Of a stretch of DNA of 64,000 bases, positions 44,340-53,159 are shown piece after piece. Position 1 is the first letter of the stretch, and the number at the start of each line of letters is the position of its first letter. The position numbers and the translations under genes were made by a program. The stretch comes from Candidatus Obscuribacterales bacterium (GTDB lineage: Bacteria; Cyanobacteriota; Vampirovibrionia; Obscuribacterales; Obscuribacteraceae): NCBI GenBank assembly GCA_019752635.1, contig JAIELX010000033.1, positions 164,322 through 228,321 on the forward strand. Direction: 5' to 3'. The notes below the pieces were generated by a model. That model ran no database searches. It had not been told where the DNA came from and saw only the letters and a list, made by a program, of their open reading frames with translations.

Positions 44340-45635
44340 ATGGAAAAAATAGAATACATAGCATTGTCGATACGCTCAGTTGAATCATTGACTGAGCCCG
44401 GATTTTACTGGTTCGGCGACCCAAAAGGTTTTGGTATCAAAGTCACTCCAAAGATGGAGCGCATCTACATCGCTGAAGGCAAGGTCAAGGGAACGGGAAA
44501 AAGCTGCAGAGTCACGATTGGCAAGCATGGTGTATTTCAGCCAAAACAAGCCAGAGCAGAGGCGGTGAAGCATCTTGCTTTGATGGCTCAAGGAACAGAC
44601 GTTAACTCACTGAAAAAACTTACAAGAGCTCAAGAAGAGGCAAAATCTTTAGCCCGGCGACTCACTCTTAGGCAGGTATTCAAAGACTACTGTCGCTCAC
44701 GTAAACTCAAATCCAGCACGGAAGCTAATTACCTTAAGATCATCAATCGCTGTCTTTCTGACTGGCTCGATCATCCAATCATCGAGATTGACAAGACGAT
44801 GGTTGAGAATCGCCACCATGAATTAAGCAACCTCAAGAATCCAAAGAAACCCGAGTGGAAAGGCAGCGCACAAGCAAATCTCGCAATGCGAGTTCTGCGA
44901 GCGCTTTTTACCTACGCGTCCCATACCTACGAAGACAATGAGGGGCGCGCAATCATTTCCGAAAACCCAGTGCATCGGCTCTCGCATGTCAGAGCATGGA
45001 ATAGAATTCCCAGACGGCAAAGCATTATCAAACCTCATGAACTGAGTGACTGGTATGAGGCAGTATCCAAACTCGATAATGAGATAATGCGCGACTACCT
45101 TCTTGTATGTCTATTCACTGGACTTCGGCGTAATGAAGCCTGCAAACTTGAATGGGCAAATGTTGACCTGGTAGGCAAAACATTGAAAGTCGTCGACACC
45201 AAGAATCACCAGGATCATATTCTTCCTCTATCTGATTTTTTGTTCACTGTCTTACTAAGGATAAGGAATGAACGGAATATTGAGAGATACCCATCAGCGC
45301 GGCTGTTTGTCTTCCCGGGAGACGGCAAAGCCGGACACTTGATCGAACCAAAGAAGGCGATAGCGCAAGTAATAAAGGACAGCAATGTTCCATTTATGAT
45401 TCATGATTTGCGGCGCACATTTCTGACAATTGCAGAAGGTTTGGATGTCCCACATTATGCTTTGAAGCGATTAGCAAATCACAAAAATAACTCAGACGTT
45501 ACGGCCGGCTACATCATTGCAGATGTGGAAAGGCTTCGGCAACCGATGCAAAAAATAACAGATGCAATCAAGCTATATGCCAATATTTCGACTGAAGATG
45601 CGAACATGAATCCTGGTGGCTCGTCGCCGAAATAG
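44340..45635 (+). CDS. int: P4-type tyrosine recombinase (integrase)
   Basis: 431 residues from ATG at 44340. N-terminal arm-binding DUF4102-type domain (PKGFGIKVTPKMERIYIAEG, CRVTIGKHGVFQPKQARAEA), SAM-like core-binding domain (~120-215), and the catalytic domain with Arg in LFTGLRRNEACKLEW, HDLRRTFLTIAEG (H-x-x-R), and the closing LANHKNNSDVTAGYI with the nucleophilic Tyr. Catalyses site-specific integration at tRNA genes, matching the adjacent tRNA-Asn att site. An upstream in-frame ATG (44262) has no site. Confidence 0.93.
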   Translation: MEKIEYIALSIRSVESLTEPGFYWFGDPKGFGIKVTPKMERIYIAEGKVKGTGKSCRVTIGKHGVFQPKQARAEAVKHLALMAQGTDVNSLKKLTRAQEEAKSLARRLTLRQVFKDYCRSRKLKSSTEANYLKIINRCLSDWLDHPIIEIDKTMVENRHHELSNLKNPKKPEWKGSAQANLAMRVLRALFTYASHTYEDNEGRAIISENPVHRLSHVRAWNRIPRRQSIIKPHELSDWYEAVSKLDNEIMRDYLLVCLFTGLRRNEACKLEWANVDLVGKTLKVVDTKNHQDHILPLSDFLFTVLLRIRNERNIERYPSARLFVFPGDGKAGHLIEPKKAIAQVIKDSNVPFMIHDLRRTFLTIAEGLDVPHYALKRLANHKNNSDVTAGYIIADVERLRQPMQKITDAIKLYANISTEDANMNPGGSSPK

Positions 45636-45718
45636 ATCGGGATAAGCGGCTAAACAACCAAGAGATACTCGATCCCACATGGTGGTGGGAATTCGGAGGA
45701 AGGCCGCTTTACTCCTCC

Positions 45719-45916
45719 GTGTCAGCTCCCTGGACCACGAGTGATGGCGAAATCATCAAGGTTTGGAACAGCCCTTTGGAAAGCCAAGCCATCATCCGAG
45801 AACCGAACCTTAGAAGTGCTTTCGTAGGGATTTGCCCATTTCCCAGTCGTGCAGATTTAACTTTGCCGGGCGATCTAATTGAACGCCAATGTGGTTTCAT
45901 TATGCAACTTTCATAA
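45719..45916 (+). CDS. Short hypothetical ORF after the integrase
   Basis: 65 codons from GTG (SAPWTTSDGEIIKVWNSPLE). The same frame stays open upstream to about 45600 (DPTWWWEFGGRPLYSS), with tryptophan-rich, protein-like composition but no ATG, so this may be the tail of a truncated gene. 45636-46039 otherwise holds no gene. Confidence 0.3.
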   Translation: MSAPWTTSDGEIIKVWNSPLESQAIIREPNLRSAFVGICPFPSRADLTLPGDLIERQCGFIMQLS

Positions 45917-46039
45917 CTGTCGATTGGTGCGTCGTCAGCTGGTTTTCGGCCTGCTGTGCGCGACCGCTTTGTTCCACTGATCGTATATTGCACTGGTGAA
46001 TGCGACTATGAAATTCCAAGACCGATAGGATGTCAATTC

Positions 46040-46687
46040 ATGGATGATCCCAACGAGTTCGTCGAACTGCACTTTCCTGTAATAGGAAAGTGCTTACCGG
46101 CCGATCACGGATATTCTCTCTATAGTGCATTATCGCGGGTAATCCCTGAACTGCATGAGATTAGAGATGTTGGGATTCATACGTTGCCCGGCGTCTTGGA
46201 TCAGCGCGGAAAAATTCTTTTAGTGCAAAACCCCACGTTGCGAATTCGCATGCCATTGAACAGAATTCCCCAGTTTTATCGCTTAGCGGGAAGAAAGTAT
46301 GTGGTTAACAGAGAATCGATCCTCTTAGGTTCCCCCACAATTTCTGCGCTTCAGCCTTCTGCGTCTCTTTGGGCGAGGCTTGTTTTGATCAAAATAGCTG
46401 GCTCCGAAGGCAGAACTGCAGAACCAGTTTCGTTCCTCAAGTCACTCCGCGAGCAGCTCAGATCCCTGGTTCCTAATGGCGAAGTGATGTTAGAAGTGAA
46501 GAGAAAGGACTTAGAGGTAGATGACTATGCGCGCCGGGTGTTGAGGTTAAAAGGAAGCACGCTGACAGGCTACGGTGTAATCGCTAAAGGGCTCGATGAA
46601 AGTTCATCACTTCGCCTGCAGTCGGTGGGATTAGGCGGAAGACGAAAAATGGGCTGCGGTCTATTTGTTCCCAGCGCATTAAACTGA
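46040..46687 (+). CDS. cas6: Type I-MYXAN Cas6/Cmx6 pre-crRNA endonuclease
   Basis: 215 residues from ATG at 46040 (AGGA 7 bp upstream; the longer frame to 45956 has no site). The family pattern is followed closely: HFPVIGKCLPADHGYSLYSA, ELHEIRDVGIHTLPG, LRIRMPLNRIPQFYRLAGRK, LWARLVLIKIAG, and the glycine-rich C-terminal loop VGLGGRRKMGCGLFVPS. Cas6 cuts the repeat RNA 3' of its hairpin to give an 8-nt handle. The repeat in this array has such a hairpin (ACTCC-GTTA-GGAGT). First gene of the cas operon, one base before the cas3 start. Confidence 0.88.
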   Translation: MDDPNEFVELHFPVIGKCLPADHGYSLYSALSRVIPELHEIRDVGIHTLPGVLDQRGKILLVQNPTLRIRMPLNRIPQFYRLAGRKYVVNRESILLGSPTISALQPSASLWARLVLIKIAGSEGRTAEPVSFLKSLREQLRSLVPNGEVMLEVKRKDLEVDDYARRVLRLKGSTLTGYGVIAKGLDESSSLRLQSVGLGGRRKMGCGLFVPSALN

Positions 46688-46688
46688 T

Positions 46689-49118
46689 ATGTCGACGCGC
46701 TTGTTAGCTAAATCCTACGATAGGCGACTCTACCAGGACTCACCTCCCGACTATGCACTATTAACGCAGCACAGCCGTGATGTTGTTGCCGCCTGCTCCA
46801 CACTCACGGTGGTTCTAGCTGATCTGTGTTTGCACAATGTGGGGCTAGAGATTGAGGAGTATTCCACAAGGCTAGCTTTTTGCCTACGCACCTCCGGCTG
46901 GCTGCAAGATTTAGGCAAGGCTAATTCGCACTTCCAGAGGCTTGTGGGTGGTGATCGCAATATTCAACAACTCCTTCGGCATGAATGGATTTCAGCAATT
47001 TTGGTTTGGCAGGATTCTCAGCTGCGGGATTGGCTAAAAAGCGTTCCTGAGCCGGACCTCTTGTTCGCGATCTGGGGAGCCGTTTGCCACCATCGTAAAT
47101 TCGATCGATTTGTTTCTGCAAGGGGACTTTCAGACTCTGACGTTCATGTTTCGCACAGTGACTTCAATCAAATACTTAATGATATGTCCGTTGACTTAGG
47201 TCTTCCTCTGCCGCCTCAGTTTGCGACAGATTTCGTCTTGTCGAATTTTCAAGGCAGTGCGAAGAGTCTTCCAAGCGCTTCCAATGCACTTCGGGACTTG
47301 TTGGACGAGTTTAAAGCGTTGTCGAAAAATTACGAGGATCCGAAGACGCGCCGCTTAGTCGCTCTGATAAAGGGCTTGGGGATATGCGCAGACGTGGCAG
47401 CTAGTGCAGTGGCTGCTCGTGGCAAGAGTTCGAAGCTCTATTCAGTGTCAGACTTTGTACACGAATCTCTCGGAAGAGTTGGTATCAAATCTCAAGATAT
47501 CATTCGACTGATAAGTACGAGGATGGGGGCTCCGTGTTCTCCGAGCTCAGATACACTAGCGAGTCCACTTGATGGTTTCGCTTTTCGCAAGTTTCAAGTA
47601 GATGTGTCCGAGTCGAGATCGGCTTTAACACTAGCTCGCGCTGGCTGTGGATCTGGAAAGAGTTTGGCTGCGTATTTATGGGCGTGGTCGCATTGCAAAA
47701 TTGCCGAGGAAACTCGGCAGAATTTTCGACTCTTCTTTTGCCTTCCGACCACGGGGACGACTACCGAACATTACAAGGACTATGCGCTTGAATCGGGAAT
47801 CGAATCGGAGTTAAGTCATTCGAGGGCATCCGTTGATATCGAGTTGCTGGCAAAGACAACAGATCAGGAAGACGCTGAAGAGGATGACAAAGGCAACGTG
47901 GTTGGTGTGAGTCTCCTTTCGGATCTCGAAAAGATAGACGCGCTCTCTCTTTGGAGTACTCCTCTAGTGGTATCAACTGCCGACCTAGTTTTGGGTTTGA
48001 TGGTGAATTCCAGGAAATCAGTTTACGGTATGCCCGCAGTAATGGCGGGGGCAATTGTCTTTGACGAGATTCATGCATTTGATGACCGACTGTTCGGGCA
48101 TCTCCTGTCGTTCCTTCAGAATTTTCCAAACCTTCCTGTCCTCCTAATGACTGCCTCACTTCCGGAAGAGAGAAAGAATGCGATTGTGTCGGTCCGACCC
48201 GACCTCAACATTGTCGATGGACTTGAAGAGTTTGAGACCCTTCCTCGGTACGATCTGAGTTATGCGCCGGTGACGGAAAGTTTGTGGACCGGAATACGCG
48301 ATTGCTTGGCCGCTGGAGGGAAGGTGCTGTGGGTCACGAACAGAGTGGACTGGGCAAATGAAATTTACTCACAGTGTCGGCATGCTTATTCGACATTAGC
48401 CTCAATCGATTTGTATCATTCGCGTTATCGTTACTTGGACCGAAGTGAGAAGCATCGTCGTGTGATTGATAAGTTCAAACAGCCTGGTCGTCCCTGTTTG
48501 TTAATCGCCACGCAAGTAGCGGAAATGTCGCTGGACTTGTCGGCGGACTTGCTAATAAGCGATTTAGCGCCAATCCCGGCACTGATTCAAAGAATGGGAA
48601 GAGCAAACAGATACTCCACTCCCTCCAATGTTACCCCCCCTGCCCGTATTGTCATACTACCTGTGACAATGGATGATCGGTTGCCTTACTCGGAAATTGA
48701 ATTGCGCGACGCAGATCTGTGGATCGGAGATTTGCTCACAGAACAGCGGGCATTGAGCCAGAGAGATTTATCTGAGACTTTCCAAAAATATTCAGCGATT
48801 GGATCCATTGATTTGCGTAAGGCGAGTGACGAAGCAATCTTTTTCTCCAGGCTGTGGGAGATGAGACCAGCAGCTGCACGGGCAGATGGATATACCATCA
48901 CAGTTGTGTTGGAAGAGGACTACCTTGAATGGAGAGCAACCACGCCGGACGCTCTACCGCCCCGCGAATGGTTTAAGAAGAGAGAAGTTGCGATCCCTTT
49001 TAGAGCAAGTGTCCTTTCTTGGTCTAAATGTGGATTTGTTCCAATAGCGCCGAAGTCTGAAGTCACGTACGAGTTTGATCTGCAAACTCTGGAAGGAGTA
49101 GGTGCCTCATGGAATTAG
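46689..49118 (+). CDS. cas3: Cas3 helicase-nuclease with variant HD motif
   Basis: 809 residues. N-terminal HD-type domain: the usual HD pair is QD here (WLQDLGKANSHF, Q73-D74; codon CAA at 46905-46907); later ligands remain (RHEW, H98). The helicase part is intact: Walker A AGCGSGKS, DEIH in GAIVFDEIHAFDDRLFG, MTASLPEE, and motif VI LIQRMGRANRY. Cas3 unwinds and degrades target DNA after Cascade recruitment. The missing histidine may abolish metal-dependent cleavage while leaving the translocase. Overlaps cas8 by 10 bp. Confidence 0.9.
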   Translation: MSTRLLAKSYDRRLYQDSPPDYALLTQHSRDVVAACSTLTVVLADLCLHNVGLEIEEYSTRLAFCLRTSGWLQDLGKANSHFQRLVGGDRNIQQLLRHEWISAILVWQDSQLRDWLKSVPEPDLLFAIWGAVCHHRKFDRFVSARGLSDSDVHVSHSDFNQILNDMSVDLGLPLPPQFATDFVLSNFQGSAKSLPSASNALRDLLDEFKALSKNYEDPKTRRLVALIKGLGICADVAASAVAARGKSSKLYSVSDFVHESLGRVGIKSQDIIRLISTRMGAPCSPSSDTLASPLDGFAFRKFQVDVSESRSALTLARAGCGSGKSLAAYLWAWSHCKIAEETRQNFRLFFCLPTTGTTTEHYKDYALESGIESELSHSRASVDIELLAKTTDQEDAEEDDKGNVVGVSLLSDLEKIDALSLWSTPLVVSTADLVLGLMVNSRKSVYGMPAVMAGAIVFDEIHAFDDRLFGHLLSFLQNFPNLPVLLMTASLPEERKNAIVSVRPDLNIVDGLEEFETLPRYDLSYAPVTESLWTGIRDCLAAGGKVLWVTNRVDWANEIYSQCRHAYSTLASIDLYHSRYRYLDRSEKHRRVIDKFKQPGRPCLLIATQVAEMSLDLSADLLISDLAPIPALIQRMGRANRYSTPSNVTPPARIVILPVTMDDRLPYSEIELRDADLWIGDLLTEQRALSQRDLSETFQKYSAIGSIDLRKASDEAIFFSRLWEMRPAAARADGYTITVVLEEDYLEWRATTPDALPPREWFKKREVAIPFRASVLSWSKCGFVPIAPKSEVTYEFDLQTLEGVGASWN

Positions 49119-50650
49119 CCAATTCAAACACAAAGTTATCGTATCGCTTAAGCAATCCTGGATACACCATTTATCACCGAGCTGCTTTGGGTGGACTCGC
49201 CGCCAGCGTCATTGCTTGGGATGCTCCGCCAGCAAGCGGTATGACTGCCTCGGTTACGAGAGATTCGGTGGAGCTTGGTTGGCCTGATGACCTGTCGGAC
49301 CAGGATGCCCTTAAGGCGATATTAGGTGCCTCGTTCAAATTGACTCCGGACAAGATGATACACATTCCGGGGCATGGAATTCCATCGGAGCGGCCAGATT
49401 TACTCCTCGCTGTCCACAATGGAATCGTCCAAACGTTTTTGCAGCATCCGAAATCTCGACCTGGAGAGAAAGAGCCGCGCAAATTTCTCATTCAAACAGC
49501 GGATGAAGAAGAGTCGTTGGTATTTACATATAAAGCTCTCCATTCGTATGCTCACCAGACTGCGCAAAAAACCGGGTTGCTAGATGAAAAAAACAAGGGG
49601 CGATTTCCGACAACCGCAACCATTACTCAATCTATTGTTCCTGGAGCGTTGACGGGTTCTACCGCGCTAGAAGCAAATGCGGACGAAGTGATCTTGCTCC
49701 TCTTCTTGGTTGCTGGATGTTCCGTTTTTCACTTGCGATCTAAATACATGGAGGCCAAGGCGCAATCTTGCCTGATCCTGCCCGATGTGGTCGACTTAGT
49801 TGCATTTACCAACGCCGTAGAGCGAGTCGTGGCTGCCGGAAGTAATTTCAAAATGTTTTCCAATAGCTTGCTCGGCCGCCACGCCGGTGGTGCCGAGGAG
49901 GCGGCGCTTCGGTTTGTAATCGACTTGCATACAGCTCAATCGATTACAAGTGAACGAAGTATTTCTGGATGCCAGGCAATTGCAATGGGAAAAGTTGCTT
50001 GGGATGCAAACCAGGTTAACCGAAGCCGTTCAATTCGAGTTCGAGATGACTATCCCGAAATGGGAGTCTTTCGGAGTGCAAGTGAACATCTGTCCCGGAG
50101 TCGAGCTAGAAAAAACGAAAAGGGAGCGAGCTATGTGATGGTGAGCAACAGCATTCCTGAGCTCGTTGCGGCGAACCTTGCGAATGAACAATATTGGTGT
50201 TCTGGCTTTTCATCGCTCGTAGGCCAGAAGAAGGATTTTGACAGATTGAACTATTTACGAGGGGGGCTTGTTCATATGAAAAATGCGATTCGCGACGCTG
50301 ATGACGTTGCAGTCATCGATGCCTTTCATGATGCGTGGCGTGGTGTTATGGGTGGTATCTATGAGCGGGCAAAGCGTGATGGATTAAACCCAGAAAGATT
50401 GTTGGAGGTAGAAAGAGAACGAGTTAGGAACGCCATTCTAAGAGCCAAAACGGCGGAATCGCTTGCTGGTTGGTTTCTTAGATTTTGCGCGGAGGGCGCG
50501 CGCACAACAGGTCCTTCAACTATAAAGAAGGAAGCCTCGCGTATTAGAACATTCATTTTTACCGCGCGGAATTTTGAAAGATTTCAAAATCTATGTTTGT
50601 TTGCATTGGTTAGCTATGAGTCAAAAACGGCAGTCGGAGGCGGCAAATAA
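49109..50650 (+). CDS. cas8a1: Cas8a1/Csx13 (Cmx8) large Cascade subunit
   Basis: 513 residues. The N-terminal Csx13 pattern (LSNPGYTIYHRAALGGLAAS, DKMIHIPGHGI) and C-terminal part (RVRNAILRAKTAESLAGWFL, SRIRTFIFTARNFERFQNLC) match the large subunit of dev/MYXAN-type Cascade, which recognises the PAM and stabilises the R-loop. Position between cas3 and cas7 with overlapping starts (TAATG with cas7) supports this. No frameshift seen. Confidence 0.82.
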   Translation: MELANSNTKLSYRLSNPGYTIYHRAALGGLAASVIAWDAPPASGMTASVTRDSVELGWPDDLSDQDALKAILGASFKLTPDKMIHIPGHGIPSERPDLLLAVHNGIVQTFLQHPKSRPGEKEPRKFLIQTADEEESLVFTYKALHSYAHQTAQKTGLLDEKNKGRFPTTATITQSIVPGALTGSTALEANADEVILLLFLVAGCSVFHLRSKYMEAKAQSCLILPDVVDLVAFTNAVERVVAAGSNFKMFSNSLLGRHAGGAEEAALRFVIDLHTAQSITSERSISGCQAIAMGKVAWDANQVNRSRSIRVRDDYPEMGVFRSASEHLSRSRARKNEKGASYVMVSNSIPELVAANLANEQYWCSGFSSLVGQKKDFDRLNYLRGGLVHMKNAIRDADDVAVIDAFHDAWRGVMGGIYERAKRDGLNPERLLEVERERVRNAILRAKTAESLAGWFLRFCAEGARTTGPSTIKKEASRIRTFIFTARNFERFQNLCLFALVSYESKTAVGGGK

Positions 50651-51645
50651 TGCCCACATTCTACATCTACGGAACAATTCTTACTGACGAGGCCACTGCG
50701 GCGAACAACCGTGGTGACAACATCGGTAATACAACCACTCTCCAAAAGGTGTTCGTGAAGGACGACATTCATACGAGTGTTTCTGCTGAGGCCATTCGAT
50801 TTGCTCTTCGGTATCGTTTTCAAATGGAGTTTCCCGATCTGGTGAATCGTTCATACGATTCGGCGACAGGAAGACTAACGTATCAAGATGAGAAGCGGTC
50901 GCTGTGGAATCCCACAGACGCTCGCTTTATAGATGATGACCTTATGGGATTCATGGATGCTGCTGCTGCGAAAGTCGAAAAAGAAGATGAAGGAGATGAG
51001 GATGCGGATGAGGCATCTGAAGCAACCAAGCCTAAAGCCAAAAAGAAGGCTAAAGGATCCACAACTAAGCGACAGAGCCCGCTTGCCATAGGTCGAGCGA
51101 TATCACTTCGCCCCTATCGTGGTGAGTTGTCCTTTAATTGTGTCAGCGGTGACAAGGAGAAGGGCAAGCTCTCGCTCTACAGTGCTGAAATGCATACAAC
51201 GGAATATCAATACTCCTTTGGATTGAACCTTGGCGATGTTGCTAGCAAAGAGAATATCGGCCGGTTGCTGGATGCCGTTGTGGATCCACCACAAGTGGCC
51301 GGTAATCACTCGCGGTTCTTTTACGACTTTTCTCCTGCTTCGATAGTTCTGCGTGTAACGACCTCACACTCATCGAAGATTCAGAACTGTTTTGAGCACA
51401 ATGAGCTGCTCCGTTCTATCACATTTGAGAAGCTGGTTCGTCGCGTAGAGTCGGGTGACATTCCTGCAAGCGAACTCTTTGTCGGGGGAGATGTGAGCTC
51501 TTCTGAAGAGGGACAACGCCTCAAAGAGCTCGGCGTAGCAGTGTTCGGTGGCGTATCTGCGGCCATGAATCACGCAAAGGACAGAATTGCAAAGCTGGAC
51601 AAGTCCTTGGCTGTTGTGGCGCCCCTTAAAGGGGTCGTATCATGA
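50650..51645 (+). CDS. cas7: Cas7/DevR backbone subunit of Cascade
   Basis: 331 residues. Starts PTFYIYGTILTDEATAANNR with GDNIGNTTTLQKVFV, the DevR-type RRM opening, and SAEAIRFALRYRFQ. Multiple copies coat the crRNA in Cascade. Between about residues 103 and 142 lies a very charged, low-complexity insertion (EKEDEGDEDADEASEATKPK then KAKKKAKG), likely a disordered loop. Start codon overlaps the cas8 stop (TAATG); its end overlaps cas5 (ATGA). Confidence 0.9.
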   Translation: MPTFYIYGTILTDEATAANNRGDNIGNTTTLQKVFVKDDIHTSVSAEAIRFALRYRFQMEFPDLVNRSYDSATGRLTYQDEKRSLWNPTDARFIDDDLMGFMDAAAAKVEKEDEGDEDADEASEATKPKAKKKAKGSTTKRQSPLAIGRAISLRPYRGELSFNCVSGDKEKGKLSLYSAEMHTTEYQYSFGLNLGDVASKENIGRLLDAVVDPPQVAGNHSRFFYDFSPASIVLRVTTSHSSKIQNCFEHNELLRSITFEKLVRRVESGDIPASELFVGGDVSSSEEGQRLKELGVAVFGGVSAAMNHAKDRIAKLDKSLAVVAPLKGVVS

Positions 51646-52298
51646 TCGCAGTTCACGTTTCCGCTCCCTTTGGTAGTTTCCGCAAGTCTTACGCTAGATC
51701 GTTCGCTGAGACCTATGCGCTTCCACCGCCGGCAACCATCTATGGAATGCTACTTTCCCTTGTGGGCGAAAAGCATAGGAGCGTTCACGATGGAGTCCGG
51801 ATAGCTCTTGCGTTCAAGAACAAACCACGTGTTGCTACGACTCTTCGAAAACTAAGTCGATATAAGTACGGCGTGGCGAGCAAGCAATCGGAATTAGGCA
51901 ACGCTCCTGATTACGTGGAGACACTATGCAATATCGAGTTCCTTTGTTGGGTCGACTCAAGCAGCGAAAAATCGTCTGCTGGAGAGCCTTTGGAAAATCG
52001 ATTGAAGGCTGCCATAAGTACTCCAGAATGTGTTGACCGATTTGGCATTGTGTGCCTTGGACTAAGCGATGACGCAGTGGATGATGTAAGTCTATGTACT
52101 GAGATTCGAGGAAAGTGGTTGCGATTGCTTCAGACCGAACGCGGTGCGCTTGAGTTACCGGTCTGGGTAGATCACATTGGTGCAGCACAGACACGATGGC
52201 AGCGTTATGAGTTGGAAGGAGAGCCTGTTGATGTTTCGGGTGGACCCGAGGATAGCTGGCAATGGACAAAGATTACCGCTCCTGTACTATCTACCTGA
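51642..52298 (+). CDS. cas5: Cas5/DevS (Cmx5) Cascade subunit
   Basis: 218 residues. The opening IAVHVSAPFGSFRKSYARSF and LPPPATIYGMLLSLVGE are the Cas5 signature (binds the crRNA 5' handle); ETLCNIEFLCWVDSS and GIVCLGLSDDAVDDVS continue the DevS-type domain. It ends cleanly at 52298. The sequence right after it is a scar, not a cas4 or a full cas1. Confidence 0.88.
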   Translation: MIAVHVSAPFGSFRKSYARSFAETYALPPPATIYGMLLSLVGEKHRSVHDGVRIALAFKNKPRVATTLRKLSRYKYGVASKQSELGNAPDYVETLCNIEFLCWVDSSSEKSSAGEPLENRLKAAISTPECVDRFGIVCLGLSDDAVDDVSLCTEIRGKWLRLLQTERGALELPVWVDHIGAAQTRWQRYELEGEPVDVSGGPEDSWQWTKITAPVLST

Positions 52299-52325
52299 TT
52301 CAAGTCGTTCGTCGCACCCTGAAAA

Positions 52326-52604
52326 TTGAATAACATAATCAAACGGAAGTTGGTGGCGCGCTCACGCTGCCAGCTTCCGTTTAGCGGATTGCTTTTGCGG
52401 CTGTTTCTATTCCCATCCCATACGCGCGTATGCTCACGAAGAAAACTGATTGGAATTTACGAGCGACGAAAAGCTGACAACTGGAAACACCCGGTAATTG
52501 GGTATTCCATGAGCTATTCCAGAATTTTAGAGTTGGAAGCACGACTCCTGGAAAAAGAGTGGATGAATGAAGGCGGACTTTTTGCAAAGCTGCGGCTGAG
52601 GTGA
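52326..52604 (+). pseudogene. cas1: Truncated cas1, C-terminal fragment only
   Basis: The frame has 92 codons, but only the last ~56 are Cas1-like: RRKLIGIYERRKADNW, HPVIGYSMSYSRILELEAR and LLEKEWMNEGGLFAKL. Cas1 is normally ~300-340 residues; the N-terminal domain and the catalytic Glu and His (Asp) are missing. The preceding ~110 bp has no Cas1 or Cas4 coding and contains an inverted repeat (52341-52382). Integrase activity must be lost. Confidence 0.85.
52341..52382 (+). repeat. Inverted repeat at the cas5/cas1 deletion scar
   Basis: AAACGGAAGTTGG (52341-52353) is matched by CCAGCTTCCGTTT (52370-52382), 12 of 13 bases complementary. No T-run follows, so it is not a standard terminator. 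It lies where the cas1 5' part is missing, so it may be linked to the deletion. Confidence 0.6.
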
Positions 52605-52607
52605 GCA

Positions 52608-52908
52608 ATGTCGGGACGACGTGAATGGTATCTGGTTTGCTACGACATCAGAGATGCGGCTCGGTGGCGAAAAGCGTACAAATTGATAAAGGGCTACGGA
52701 CAGCGCATTCAGTATTCGATTTTTCGCTGTCGCCTAAGCAAGCCTAGCGTGGAGGAGTTGCGGTGGGAATTAACGCAAGCGTTGGCTGACGAAGATAGCA
52801 TTTTGCATTTTGATTATCCCACTGTGCAACATGTGTATTGAGAGAATACCGATGATCAACAGACCCGAAGAATGGTCTACTGATGATCCGAAATTTGCGG
52901 TTCTTTGA
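52608..52908 (+). pseudogene. cas2: cas2 frameshifted by a 7-bp tandem duplication
   Basis: Starts with GAGG before ATG. The first frame gives REWYLVCYDIRDAARWRKAY, WRKAYKLIKGYGQRIQYSIF and EELRWELTQALADEDSIL, a clear Cas2 with the catalytic Asp, then diverges and stops at 52841 (77 residues). The +1 frame then reads ILIIPLCNMCIERIP to a stop at 52908, the normal Cas2 end. Removing one copy of CATTTTG restores a single frame of 97 residues, the normal Cas2 size. The truncated protein would lack the last beta strand. Confidence 0.93.
52799..52812 (+). repeat. 7-bp tandem duplication CATTTTG that breaks cas2
   Basis: CATTTTG at 52799-52805 is followed directly by CATTTTG at 52806-52812. Removing one copy joins the two Cas2 frames exactly. 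Confidence 0.95.
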
Positions 52909-53159
52909 TTATTCAAGTACGTGAGTAATTTCAGTCTTGAAGACTGCGGCTCGTGTTCCCAACCCGTGCTGCTGGTCCATTGTAAGTCGTAGCGTTGCGT
53001 GAAGGTGCTTGAAAGTGTCCAGAATGAGCTAAAATAGAGGAAGAAGAGGATCGACGAGTGGTTAAAAGGAGCGCGAAAATTGTCAAAGTCCAAACGCTTC
53101 GGGCATAGGTTGAATTCTGTTCCACCGGCACTGATGGCGCAAGGCTTTCGAGGTTCGGC
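52909..53159 (+). promoter_or_regulatory. Probable CRISPR leader
   Basis: 251 bp without a gene between cas2 and the first repeat. The repeat hairpin and the plus-strand cas operon place the leader on this side. A candidate promoter is TTGAAA (53009-53014) with TAAAAT (53030-53035) or AAATAG (53032-53037), the latter at 17-bp spacing. Weak evidence for the exact promoter. Confidence 0.55.

Noticed and set aside
52326..52604. A cas4 gene between cas5 and cas2
   Set aside because: No CxxC/iron-sulfur cysteine cluster or RecB-like motif; the only recognisable piece is the end of Cas1.
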